Source: Streptomyces sp. NBC_00271
Lineage (GTDB): Bacteria; Actinomycetota; Actinomycetes; Streptomycetales; Streptomycetaceae
Direction of reading: 5' to 3'
Length of the DNA stretch: 64,000 bases
NCBI RefSeq assembly: GCF_036178845.1
Contig: NZ_CP108070.1
Coordinates: forward strand, 11,718,001-11,782,000
The notes below the pieces were generated by a model. The model was not told where the DNA came from. It worked only from the letters and a program-made list of their open reading frames with translations, and searched no databases. Made by a program: the position numbers and the translations under genes. Positions 44,767 through 53,971 of this stretch are shown here, in pieces (position 1 is the first letter of the stretch; each line of letters starts with the position of its first letter).

Positions 44767-46014
44767 GTGGCGGACCTGCCCAGCGGTGAGCGGCTGCGCG
44801 TCATCTTCGTTCACGGGACCGGAGTACGCCGGGAGCGGTTCGCGCGTCTGTCGGACTTGGTCCTCGACAACCTGGGGTCGCGCCTTCCCCAGGCCGAGGT
44901 GTCCGCCGTCTACTGGGGTGACGCGCACGGCGCTTCCCTCGGAGCGGGCGGCGTCTCGATCCCCCGCAGGGGCCGGGCCCGTGGCCCGTCGGACGCCACC
45001 CCCTTGGACGAGGAGGCCGCGGTATGGGGGCTTCTGCTCGTCGATCCGCTCTGCGAACTGCGGGTGTTGGCCGAGTGCGGCTTACAGGACGACGACATCG
45101 GGGCACCCGGCGTACTCGCCGAGGGGCGCCAAGTCGCCCGCGCCCTGGAGGCCTTACCGGCGGCTTTGTCCGCCGACCCGCCCGCGAGCGGGATCGCGCA
45201 GGCGGCGGGAGGAATGGCGAACGTCCTCGCGGCAGCGCAAGCAGTGGCGTCCGCTCCGGAGTTCGGTGACGCCTGCGATACCGCCGTGGACGCGCCGGCC
45301 GTGCGGGAACTGGTGACCTCGACGGCACGAGCGGTCGTCGCGCATGCACTGGCCGCCGTCGGCGACGAGGTGGTCTGCACGGGGGACGAACGAGACCGCC
45401 TCGTCGACCTCGTCTCCGCCCGTCTCGGCGGCACGGGACGGTTCCCGGGCGAGCGGGTCGGAGCCGTGCTGGGCACCCTGGCGCTGCGCCTGACGACACA
45501 GCCCGTGCTGGACCGCTGGCGCACGCCGCTGACCACCGGCGCGGTCCCCGCACTCGGCGACATCCTGCGCTACCAGGCCAGGGGCGGGCCGCTGCGCGAC
45601 CGCCTGGAGCAGACGATCGTCTCCCAGGACGGGCCGACAGTCGTCATCGGCCACAGTCTCGGGGGCATCGCACTGGTGGACTCGTGCGCACTGGCCGCGA
45701 TCGGACAGACGGCTCTGCCACAGCCCCAGTTGCTGGTCACCGTGGGCTCTCAGGCACCGTTCCTGCACGAACTCGGCGCGCTCACCGGTCTGCCGCCGTC
45801 GGCCGGTCTGCCCCCGGGGTTCCCGCGCTGGCTCAACGTCTACGACCGCAGGGACCTGCTGGCCTACCGGGCGGAACCGGTATTCACCGACGACTCCCGG
45901 GTGACCGACCACGAGGTGAGCAGCCGCCAACCGTTTCCGCTCAGCCACAGCGCCTACTGGAAACTCGACGCGGTGTACGACCGGATCGTCAAGGAGATCG
46001 AGGCATCGCGGTGA
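44767..46014 (+). CDS. Alpha/beta hydrolase (lipase-like), first gene of conflict operon
   Basis: A 415-residue lipase-like protein. The N-terminal strand and oxyanion motif is VIFVHGTGVRRERF, and the nucleophile elbow is VIGHSLGGIALVD. The final His may be in PLSHSAYW, and the Asp in YDRRDLLAY. The middle third is an Ala-rich helical insertion. It starts with GTG at 44767 behind AAGGGGAGG. Its stop overlaps the VMAP start (GTGA), so the two are coupled. In this context it is a candidate effector that attacks lipids or other esters, though no effector is proven. Confidence 0.75.
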   Translation: MADLPSGERLRVIFVHGTGVRRERFARLSDLVLDNLGSRLPQAEVSAVYWGDAHGASLGAGGVSIPRRGRARGPSDATPLDEEAAVWGLLLVDPLCELRVLAECGLQDDDIGAPGVLAEGRQVARALEALPAALSADPPASGIAQAAGGMANVLAAAQAVASAPEFGDACDTAVDAPAVRELVTSTARAVVAHALAAVGDEVVCTGDERDRLVDLVSARLGGTGRFPGERVGAVLGTLALRLTTQPVLDRWRTPLTTGAVPALGDILRYQARGGPLRDRLEQTIVSQDGPTVVIGHSLGGIALVDSCALAAIGQTALPQPQLLVTVGSQAPFLHELGALTGLPPSAGLPPGFPRWLNVYDRRDLLAYRAEPVFTDDSRVTDHEVSSRQPFPLSHSAYWKLDAVYDRIVKEIEASR

Positions 46015-47984
46015 GCACGGCCGATGTCATGGAACCAGTCGATCCGCGCAGGATGTTCGCCCTGGTGGTCGGCATCGAGTCCTACGCGATCAGCCACAGG
46101 TGGGATCTGCCCGGCGCGGCGCGGGACGCCGTGCGCTTCGCGGACTGGCTGACGGCCGGCGGCGTGCCCGAGGAGCAGGTCCATGTCCTGGTGTCTCCCC
46201 TGGACCGGACCGCGGCGGGCCTGCCGGACTCCGACGGCCCGGCGCCGACACGCGATCACGTCGAGCGTCTGCTGTTCAAGGAACTGCCCGCGTGCGACGG
46301 GGACCTGCTGTGGATCTACTGGGCCGGACACGGCTACCTGGACCACGCCCACCAACTGCTCCTGCCGTACGCCGACGCCACCCGGGACTGGACGTCCCAT
46401 CTCAATCTCGAGGCCGCGCTTCGCTGGTGGAAGGGATCGGGTCCCATGGCGGCCCGCTTCCGCCGGCAGATAGCGATCGGCGACGCGTGCCGAGTGGACG
46501 CCCGTCTCGCCCGGAAGCTCTCCTTCGGGGTGGCGGAGTACGGCGCCCGTCCCCCGGACCCTGACCGGCTCCAGTTCACGCTGTACGCCTCCCGGGTCGG
46601 CGAACTCGCCCAGAATCTGCCGGACAGCGGAGCCGGGCAGTTCACCGACGCGCTCATCCGCCGGCTCCGGGAGACCTCGCCGCAGACGAGCGTGCGTGAG
46701 CTCGTTCCGATCGTCCGGACCGTGCAGGCCGACCTCTTGGAGATGCGCTCCCGCGGACTGGCGTGGCAGCAGCCCCAGTTCGTCGTCGACCGGGACTGGA
46801 CCGGCTCCACCTTCCTCGGCGACAGCCGGCACACGGACGACCGGCCGACGGGCGGCACGCCGACACACAGCGCAGCCTGCCTCGACCAGCGAGCGTGGGA
46901 CGAATTGGCGCCGCTGCTCCACCTGCCCCGCCTTCCCTCCCACACGTACGACGCCTACCGCTGGGCGTTCGAGATCACCGACTGCGCCCATCCCGCCCGA
47001 CGTGGCCTGCCGACCGCCGAGTTGGCGGGCATCACGCACGACCTCGATGCACGCCAGGGCCGACCGGGCATGCCCCTGGTGCTGCCGTTCATGAGGTATC
47101 TCGCCGCCCACTGCACGGACAGCGTGTGGGCGCAGCAGGTCCTCGTCTGGATCGAGTCGGCCCGTACGCGGCTGGGCATGTCCCCGGTCCCGGTCCCTCC
47201 CCGAGCCGACCCCGAGCAGGTCGGCCTGCATGTGCGGTTCGAGGAGGACACAGAACGGGATGGCGCCTACTGGGTGCGGATGTGGCTCTACCGCAACGAG
47301 GGTTTCGAGACGCTCTGGGAGTCGGACCAGCCACTGGACCCGGCCGGGACCCGGCGGGCGCTGGCCCGTCTCCTGGACGAGACGCACGCGTGCGACGTGC
47401 GACGTATCGAGTTCCATGTACCGCTCGGTCTGCTGGCCGAGCCGTTCGAATCCTGGCGGCTGCCCATCGGCAGGCGCCGCAAACCCGTCGAGCTCGGCCA
47501 GACGTTCGAGGTCGTGGTGCGTTGCCCGCAAGAGCGGGACGGCCTGGCCGGGGCGCTCTGGCTTCGCAAGTGGCAGTGGCTGAAGGCTCATGGCGGAACG
47601 GATCCGCAGGCGGTGAGGGAACTGCGGGACGAGGGCGTGTCCGTGGAACTCGGCACCATACTCCAGGCCGCCGAGTCCCCCGTCTGTGTACTGGCCGACG
47701 TCTCCGGGCCGCGTCTGACGGAGACGATCGAAGCAGTGCTCGACGCCGGCGTTCCGATCGCCGTGTGGCACCGGGACGGCGGTGAACCCGGTCGCATCGC
47801 CGCGATCCTCGCCGAACAGTGGGACCCGGAGGAACTGAACGTCCGACGGCTGCCCTTCCTGGTGTGGCAGTCCAGGATCCCGAACGCGGCTTCCACCGCG
47901 CGGACAGGACGTACGTCCGCCGCCCGTCTTGCGTTGATGTGGGACGACCCTGAACGTGTACCCGAAAGGCGGGCATTGTCATGA
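46011..47984 (+). CDS. Caspase-like VMAP protein (vWA-MoxR-associated protein)
   Basis: A 657-residue protein. Residues about 10-250 form a caspase-like (C14) peptidase: VVGIESY at the N-terminus, catalytic His107 in YWAGHGY, and catalytic Cys160 in IGDACRVD. A middle region leads to a C-terminal VMAP-C domain (about 330-645) with RIEFHVPLGLLAEPFESWRL, GQTFEVVVRCPQE, and GVPIAVWHRDGGE. VMAP proteins are the third component of ternary vWA-MoxR-VMAP conflict systems. It overlaps genes on both sides by four bases. It is predicted to be a protease unleashed by the ATPase partners. Confidence 0.87.
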   Translation: MSTADVMEPVDPRRMFALVVGIESYAISHRWDLPGAARDAVRFADWLTAGGVPEEQVHVLVSPLDRTAAGLPDSDGPAPTRDHVERLLFKELPACDGDLLWIYWAGHGYLDHAHQLLLPYADATRDWTSHLNLEAALRWWKGSGPMAARFRRQIAIGDACRVDARLARKLSFGVAEYGARPPDPDRLQFTLYASRVGELAQNLPDSGAGQFTDALIRRLRETSPQTSVRELVPIVRTVQADLLEMRSRGLAWQQPQFVVDRDWTGSTFLGDSRHTDDRPTGGTPTHSAACLDQRAWDELAPLLHLPRLPSHTYDAYRWAFEITDCAHPARRGLPTAELAGITHDLDARQGRPGMPLVLPFMRYLAAHCTDSVWAQQVLVWIESARTRLGMSPVPVPPRADPEQVGLHVRFEEDTERDGAYWVRMWLYRNEGFETLWESDQPLDPAGTRRALARLLDETHACDVRRIEFHVPLGLLAEPFESWRLPIGRRRKPVELGQTFEVVVRCPQERDGLAGALWLRKWQWLKAHGGTDPQAVRELRDEGVSVELGTILQAAESPVCVLADVSGPRLTETIEAVLDAGVPIAVWHRDGGEPGRIAAILAEQWDPEELNVRRLPFLVWQSRIPNAASTARTGRTSAARLALMWDDPERVPERRALS

Positions 47985-49033
47985 CGGCGGAGGACTGGTG
48001 GATCTACCGAGGCCCTGGAGCCCGTGACGACCGGCGGGCGAAGCTCGCGGCCGAGTGTCCTCCTTGGCGCACCTTCGACGGCGAGACGGATCCCGGGTAC
48101 GACTTCCCGGACCGCGACAGCGCGGCCTGGAGGGAGACCCTACGGCGGGGAGCCGACCACGTTCCGGACACGGCGGAGGCGAACGCGGTCAACACCGCTC
48201 TGTATCTGCGCCGTCCGCTGCTGGTGACCGGAAAACCGGGAGTGGGGAAGTCCTCCCTCGCCTACAGCATCGCCGCGGATCTGGGGCTCGGCCCCGTGCT
48301 GCACTGGCCCATCACCAGCCGGAGCACGCTGCGCGACGGGCTCTACCAGTACGACGCCATCGGACGGCTCCACGAGGCCAACCTGCGGCATCTGCGGGGG
48401 CAGAACCCGGACCCCGACGGCGAGGGCCCCTCGATCGCGCCCTACCTCCGCCTCGGCCCCCTGGGCACCGCCCTGCTGCCTCGCGAGCAGCCCCGGGTGC
48501 TGCTCGTGGACGAGATCGACAAGAGCGACATCGACCTGCCCGGTGACCTGCTGACCGTCTTCGAAGAAGGCACCTACGACATTCCCGAGCTGGCCCGGGT
48601 CGCCGGTCAGGAACCCGAGGTGCGGGTCGGCACGCACGACGACCCCGAGGCTCGGGTCCACGTACGGCGGGGCCTCGTACGGTGCCGGTCGTTCCCCGTC
48701 ATCGTCCTCACCAGCAACGGGGAACGGGATTTCCCGCCACCGTTCCTGCGCCGCTGCATCCGGCTCTACATGGAACAGCCCGGCGAGGAGAAACTGGTGC
48801 AGATCGTCCGGCGGCGCCTGAGGCTGGACACCGCTGAGGCCGACCGCCAGCGAGGGCTCGTCGAGCAGTTCCTGCAACGGCGACTCGACGGCGATCTCGC
48901 CACCGACCAGCTCCTCAACGCCGTACAGCTGCGGCTGCGCGGGGCCTGGCCCGACACCGCCGGCGAGGGGGAGTTCCTCGACGCGGTCCTGCAACGCCTC
49001 ACCGGTCCCACCACCGGTCAGGGACCCTTGTGA
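47981..49033 (+). CDS. MoxR-type AAA+ ATPase
   Basis: A 350-residue AAA+ ATPase. Walker A GKPGVGKSS starts near residue 84, Walker B is VLLVDEIDKSDIDLPGDLL near 172, sensor 1 is VLTSNGERDFPPPFLRRC, the arginine finger being in FLRRC. MoxR ATPases remodel or load partners together with vWA proteins. It overlaps the VMAP gene (ATGA) and the vWA gene (GTGA) by four bases each, so stoichiometric production of a complex is likely. Confidence 0.9.
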   Translation: MTAEDWWIYRGPGARDDRRAKLAAECPPWRTFDGETDPGYDFPDRDSAAWRETLRRGADHVPDTAEANAVNTALYLRRPLLVTGKPGVGKSSLAYSIAADLGLGPVLHWPITSRSTLRDGLYQYDAIGRLHEANLRHLRGQNPDPDGEGPSIAPYLRLGPLGTALLPREQPRVLLVDEIDKSDIDLPGDLLTVFEEGTYDIPELARVAGQEPEVRVGTHDDPEARVHVRRGLVRCRSFPVIVLTSNGERDFPPPFLRRCIRLYMEQPGEEKLVQIVRRRLRLDTAEADRQRGLVEQFLQRRLDGDLATDQLLNAVQLRLRGAWPDTAGEGEFLDAVLQRLTGPTTGQGPL

Positions 49034-52000
49034 TGCTGGCGGAACTGCGTGCGGCGCTGCTGGCAGCCGGAGTCGAGGCCGGACCAGAGGAACTGGCTGA
49101 CATCCTCTGGCTCGCGAGCCGAACGGGCGCCCACCGCCGACCACGCGGGGACGAGGAGCCCGAGCGGCCGCCGCCCCTCGGCGAGCGGACGCCGACGGCT
49201 TCCCCGCCGCCGAGTGACACCCCCACGCCTTCCGCCGGCACGGTACGCCACTACGCCTCCGCCTCACCTGGCGGCCGACCCCGTGACCTACCGCGAGGCA
49301 GGCCGGTCCAGGTGCGGCGCGCGCCGGACCTCGCCGACCCGCTCGCCCTCATGCGAGCCCTGCGCCCCCTGGCCAAGCGGACCGTTCCCGGGGTGACCGG
49401 CACCGAGCTGGACGAAGAACGCACCGTGGCCGCCAGCGTCGAACAGCGCGTGGCGGTGCCGGTCCTCACCCCGCGCCGCAGCCGGTGGATCGACCTCGCC
49501 CTGGTCGTGGACACCCACCACTCGATGCTGCTCTGGCACGACCTGGTCACGGAGCTGTCCAGAACCGTCCAGCGAGCCGGGGTCTTCCGGGACGTACGCA
49601 CCTGGTTCCTCAGCGGCACCGACGGCACCTCCCCTCCCCGGATCGCGTCCGCACGCGGCGGTGAGGCCCGCAGTCCCCAGGAGGTCGCCGATCCGACGGG
49701 GCACCGGCTCACCGTGGTCCTGACGGACGGAGTGGCGCCCGGCTGGGGCAGCGGTGCCCTGCACGACGTGCTGCGCCACTGGGCCGTGCACAGCCCGCTC
49801 TGCATGGTGCAGGTACTGCCACGCCGGCTGTGGGGCAGCACGTCGTTGCCGACGACCGGCATGCTGGTGCAGGCGAGTCAGCCGGCCGCCCCCAACGCGT
49901 CCTGGCGCCTGCTGCCGGCCCGCGCCCGTCGGCGGCGCTCCGAGCCCCGGCAGGGCAGCCCATGGCCACCGGAGCCGGCCGGGACGATCGCTGTTCCCGT
50001 CGTCGAAGCCACTGCGCCGGGGCTGGGTTCCCTCGCCTCGATCGTCACCGGAGGCGGGCGCTGGCACCGGACGTCCTGTCTGGCGGTCCCCCGAGCCCAC
50101 GCACCCGTGGAAGAGCCACCCGCACCAGCTCCCGCCCTGTCCGGCCCCGCCGCTCTGCGACGCTTCCACGAGACCGCGTCCCCCCTGGCTCTGGAACTGG
50201 CCGGCTACCTGTCGGCGGTGCCGCTCACCCTGCCCGTGATGACCCTCGTCCGCCGGGTCATGCTGCCCCACGCGGAGCACGGACATCTCGCCGAGGTGGC
50301 GCTGGGCGGACTGCTTCTCCCCTGGGAGCAGGCGGGCGACCGGCCCGACGACATGTCCGTGTTCGCCTTCGACTTCCTGCCCGGAGTGCGCGAGGCACTG
50401 CTCGGGGCGCAGCTCCGCCATGACGTGACGGCCGTGCAGGAGCTGGTGCGCCGCAGGATGGGCCGTCATCTTGAACGCCGTGCGACGGGTCCCGGCACCG
50501 ACTTCACGGCGGTGCGAGTAGGACCGGGCGAGCCGGCCAACGGCGCGGGCCGCGGCCGGGCGGTGGGGGCGGGCGCCGTACCGTTCGCCGAGTCCATCGG
50601 CGCTCCGCGGCACGTGACCCCGGTGGGGCAGACCGACGCGATGGCCCTGGGGGTCCACCCGGTCGTCTTCACGGACCGGGCCCGCCCCCTCCCGGACTAC
50701 GTGGAGCGGGACCACGACGCCCGCCTGCGTACGGCCGTGCGGCGTGCCGCCTCCGGGGACCGAGCGCGTGTCGTCCTGGTCGGCGGGGCGCTGTCAGGCA
50801 AGACACGCTCCGCCTGGGAAGCGATCCGGGCCCTCCTCCCCGGCTGGCAGGTGTGCACGCCGGACGGCGGCACGAGCGGTCAGGACGCCGTGTGGCGCGT
50901 GGGTCCCGAGACCGTGCTGTGGCTCGACGGTCTGGAGCGATTCCCGGCCGTCGAAACACTTCTTCGGTCCACGGGCGCGCCACGGCTCGTGCTCGCCACC
51001 GTGCGGCCGGAGCACTGGGAGAGGACGCACCAGGACCCCGCTTGGAAGGGGGCCACGGTGATCCACGTCCCGCACGCCCTGACCGCCGCCGAGGTCGAGC
51101 GCGCGCGCTCCGCCTGGGCCGGCTCCGGCCACCCCGTTCTCGACGCCGTACTGGAACTGGCGGGGCACGGCGGTGGTTTCGAAGGACTGACGGCCGGCCC
51201 GGCGTTCCTCGACGCCTACGAGAACGCCGATGAGATGGTCCGGGTCCTGGTCGACGCAGCCGTGGGCGCGCGGTCCCTGGGCTGTCGGGCGCCGTTGCCC
51301 GCCCGGGTGCTGGTGCATGCGGCCAGGGACTACCTGTCAGGCCCGGCAGACGGCGACATCGAGCTGCTCCAGGCCCTTGAGCGCGCCACCGCCCCTGTCG
51401 TGGGAGGCATTCCCTTGCTGGCAACGCACCTGGGCCGTGACGAGATGGTCTACTTCGCGCATGACGTGGCGCTGAACATGCTGGCCGTGCACCCGACCGC
51501 GCTCCGGCGGCCCTCGCTCCTGCGGGCGCTCGGCAACCATGCGTCCCGCCTCGACCTGGCGGCCGTGATCCAGTCCGCCCGGCAACTCGGACTCACGTTG
51601 CCGCAGTGGCCCACCAAGCGATTGGGACCACCCCCCAGCAGCTCGGCCGTGTGCCTGTGGGACCAGGACCGCCCGCTGTGCTCGGGCGTGCTGCTCGGTC
51701 CTGCACTTGTCACGGCACCGGCCGGCCCCTTGGGCGAGCCGGTGTCCCGGCTGCGGGTCTCCCGCGCGGGGGACCCGGCGGTCGCCCTGTACGAGGCGGG
51801 GATCGACTGGGTCGACGAGGTCACCGGACTGGCACTCGTCTCTGTGACGGACGTGCGCTGGCCGCAGGTCTCGAGCGACATCGCCGCTCTCAGCCGGACC
51901 GACCCGGTCCCGGGGCAGCGCTTTACCGTGGTGGGCCGGCCACCGGAGCCGTCCGTCGCGCCGGCGGCCTGCGATTTCCTCGACACCACGGTGGTCGCCC

Positions 52001-53517
52001 CCGACACCCTCAAGCCGCAGTCCTCGGCGCCCTGGACGACCCGCACGGTGACGGGGGCTCCCGTGCTCGACGAGCGCGGATACATCGCCGGGGTGGTCAC
52101 GAGCGTCACGGACGCCGGCCTGACGCTGGTGACCGGCCGGCGGATCGACGCCGCGCGGGGGAGGGCGCCCCAGCAGCCGTCCCAGGACCGGCAACCCGAA
52201 GGGGAGTCCGTGGGACGGCGCGGCACCACGCAGTGGGGGGATGACGGACTTGACGACCGAATTCCTTTCCTGGCCCGGCTCGAACAGCAGGATCGAGCCG
52301 ACCTGCTCGCCCTCGGCAGCGAAATCACCTACAACGCCCGTACTCCGCTTCTCCGTCAGCACGAACCGAGCAACCACATCCTGATCATCCTTTCGGGCTG
52401 GACCAAGGTGACCGCTGCCACCGCATCCGGCTACGAGGCCCTGCTGAGCCTGCGCGGGTCGGGCGACCTGGTGGGTGAGGAAGCGGTGCTCACCGGACGC
52501 CCCAGGAGCACGACGGTCACAGCGCTGGAACCGGTCAGGGCCAGGGCCGTGCCGGGCGAGCTGTTCATGGGCTTCCTGCAGCGGCATCCCGACGTGTCCT
52601 ACCACCTGCTCGGACTCACGTCCGACCGGGCACAGGCGGCGGACCGCCGCCGTCTGGAGCTGGCCTCGATGTCCGTGCGTGAGCGCTTCGCCTCGCTGCT
52701 GCTGGACCTGGCGCGGACACACGGACGCCGTACGGAGGAAGGCATCGAGCTTGCCCTGCCCCTCACGACCCAGGAACTGGCCGGGTCCGTAGGCGCGAGC
52801 AGGGAGACGACGCAGCGGCTGCTCAGAGAACTGCGCGAGCGGAACATCGTGACAACCGGCCGGCGCCGCATCGAGGTTCTCCGCCCTGATCAGCTGCGGG
52901 CCCTGGCCGGGCCGGGGGGCAGCCCTGGTGGTTCTGTGAACGCCCTGTCCCCGTCCCGGGGTCGGGAGAGCGCCGGGAGCGGTCTCTCGAAGGGAATCCA
53001 GAAGGTCGAAGTCACCATCAAGTGGGACCCGAGTCCCGCAGGACAACCGCCCACCAACCTGGACCTCGTCGCGGCGGCTTACGCGGCGGGCGATCCGTAT
53101 GGTGATCCGGTGTACGCGGTGCACTTCGGCAGCCGCTCCCCGGACAGCACGATGCACTTGAACCGGACCAGCAACGACGGCGCGGGCTTCGGATGGGATG
53201 AGGTGATGACCCTGGAGCTCGGCCGGCTCGCCGACCGGTATGCGCGCGTGGTGGTCGGCGTCGTCATCCAGCAGCGTCCCGTGCACCGCACCTTCGCCGG
53301 CGTGCTCAACCCGGCCCTGCGCATCCGCGAGGGATACACGGTCCTGGACGAGGACGACTTCAGCGGCGTCCTGGAGGCGACGGCGGTCACGGTCGCGGAG
53401 TTCGTGCGCGACGAATCGGGTTCATGGACTTTCCGCGCCGGTATCCGCGGCATCGAGGCTTTCGACGGCGGCACGGCTTCCTTCACGGCAGTGATGGGCA
53501 GGATGCGCGAACGCTGA
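49030..53517 (+). CDS. Giant vWA-like/STAND/trypsin-like/Crp-Fnr/TerD fusion protein
   Basis: A 1495-residue protein. Residues about 95-360 are a SAV_2336-type vWA-like region (IDLALVVDTHHSM near 158, HRLTVVLTDG). A STAND-like NTPase spans about 560-860 (Walker A GGALSGKT at 585-592, Walker B TVLWLDGLE near 630). About 870-1045 is trypsin-like, but catalytic His and Ser are lost (LVTAPAG, GAPVLDE). About 1078-1294 is a full Crp/Fnr regulator: cyclic-nucleotide fold (GDLVGEEAVLTGRPRSTTV) and HTH (TTQELAGSVGASRETTQRLL). About 1327-1490 is a TerD domain (VEVTIKWDP). The frame is unbroken. It replaces the plain vWA subunit of VMAP systems and adds sensing and DNA binding. Confidence 0.85.
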   Translation: MMLAELRAALLAAGVEAGPEELADILWLASRTGAHRRPRGDEEPERPPPLGERTPTASPPPSDTPTPSAGTVRHYASASPGGRPRDLPRGRPVQVRRAPDLADPLALMRALRPLAKRTVPGVTGTELDEERTVAASVEQRVAVPVLTPRRSRWIDLALVVDTHHSMLLWHDLVTELSRTVQRAGVFRDVRTWFLSGTDGTSPPRIASARGGEARSPQEVADPTGHRLTVVLTDGVAPGWGSGALHDVLRHWAVHSPLCMVQVLPRRLWGSTSLPTTGMLVQASQPAAPNASWRLLPARARRRRSEPRQGSPWPPEPAGTIAVPVVEATAPGLGSLASIVTGGGRWHRTSCLAVPRAHAPVEEPPAPAPALSGPAALRRFHETASPLALELAGYLSAVPLTLPVMTLVRRVMLPHAEHGHLAEVALGGLLLPWEQAGDRPDDMSVFAFDFLPGVREALLGAQLRHDVTAVQELVRRRMGRHLERRATGPGTDFTAVRVGPGEPANGAGRGRAVGAGAVPFAESIGAPRHVTPVGQTDAMALGVHPVVFTDRARPLPDYVERDHDARLRTAVRRAASGDRARVVLVGGALSGKTRSAWEAIRALLPGWQVCTPDGGTSGQDAVWRVGPETVLWLDGLERFPAVETLLRSTGAPRLVLATVRPEHWERTHQDPAWKGATVIHVPHALTAAEVERARSAWAGSGHPVLDAVLELAGHGGGFEGLTAGPAFLDAYENADEMVRVLVDAAVGARSLGCRAPLPARVLVHAARDYLSGPADGDIELLQALERATAPVVGGIPLLATHLGRDEMVYFAHDVALNMLAVHPTALRRPSLLRALGNHASRLDLAAVIQSARQLGLTLPQWPTKRLGPPPSSSAVCLWDQDRPLCSGVLLGPALVTAPAGPLGEPVSRLRVSRAGDPAVALYEAGIDWVDEVTGLALVSVTDVRWPQVSSDIAALSRTDPVPGQRFTVVGRPPEPSVAPAACDFLDTTVVAPDTLKPQSSAPWTTRTVTGAPVLDERGYIAGVVTSVTDAGLTLVTGRRIDAARGRAPQQPSQDRQPEGESVGRRGTTQWGDDGLDDRIPFLARLEQQDRADLLALGSEITYNARTPLLRQHEPSNHILIILSGWTKVTAATASGYEALLSLRGSGDLVGEEAVLTGRPRSTTVTALEPVRARAVPGELFMGFLQRHPDVSYHLLGLTSDRAQAADRRRLELASMSVRERFASLLLDLARTHGRRTEEGIELALPLTTQELAGSVGASRETTQRLLRELRERNIVTTGRRRIEVLRPDQLRALAGPGGSPGGSVNALSPSRGRESAGSGLSKGIQKVEVTIKWDPSPAGQPPTNLDLVAAAYAAGDPYGDPVYAVHFGSRSPDSTMHLNRTSNDGAGFGWDEVMTLELGRLADRYARVVVGVVIQQRPVHRTFAGVLNPALRIREGYTVLDEDDFSGVLEATAVTVAEFVRDESGSWTFRAGIRGIEAFDGGTASFTAVMGRMRER

Positions 53518-53971
53518 CGCCGCCGGTCGCCGGAGCCGAGGGGGCGGCCACGACCGCTGCCGACGGACTTCCGCAGTCAGCAAGGCAGCAGGCCGACTGC
53601 GTCGCCGTGGGCGGCCTTCGCCGCTGCCCGCCACTTGCCGTGTCTCTCCGATGCTGAGAGATGCTGAACGCCAGCGACTGCTGCCCGCGTGCTCTCGCGC
53701 ACATGCTCCACGGCTTCGGATACGTCGTGGCAGACGAACAACTCTTCACGTGAGCCACCGGTGCCTACGCCGACTCCCGGATCGACTTGGTCCCAGGCCG
53801 ACGCATCCGCGGCCATCGCGTCGCTGATCCCATGAACGGGGAAGGCGCCCTCAGTCACCGGCGTCTGCGGATGCCCTGTGAGGTGGGCGGCGTGTGACGG
53901 CACGGGCCGGGGCGGCCGGAGGACGGCGGTCGGACGACCCCCTGCCGCCCGGAGCGCTGTCCCTCGTGTGG
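53518..53971. other. 454-base gap after the conflict operon
   Basis: No terminator with a T tract was seen. A minus-strand frame at 53577-53816 could encode 79 residues (MAADASAWDQVDPGVG...) but has no ribosome site and no recognised similarity, so it is not called as a gene. Confidence 0.4.

Noticed and set aside
53008-53500. Tellurite-resistance gene cluster
   Set aside because: The TerD domain is a fused module of the 1495-residue protein, and no other ter genes are present.
53577-53816. Possible 79-residue minus-strand gene after the conflict operon
   Set aside because: There is no ribosome site or recognised similarity, and composition is only weakly coding-like.
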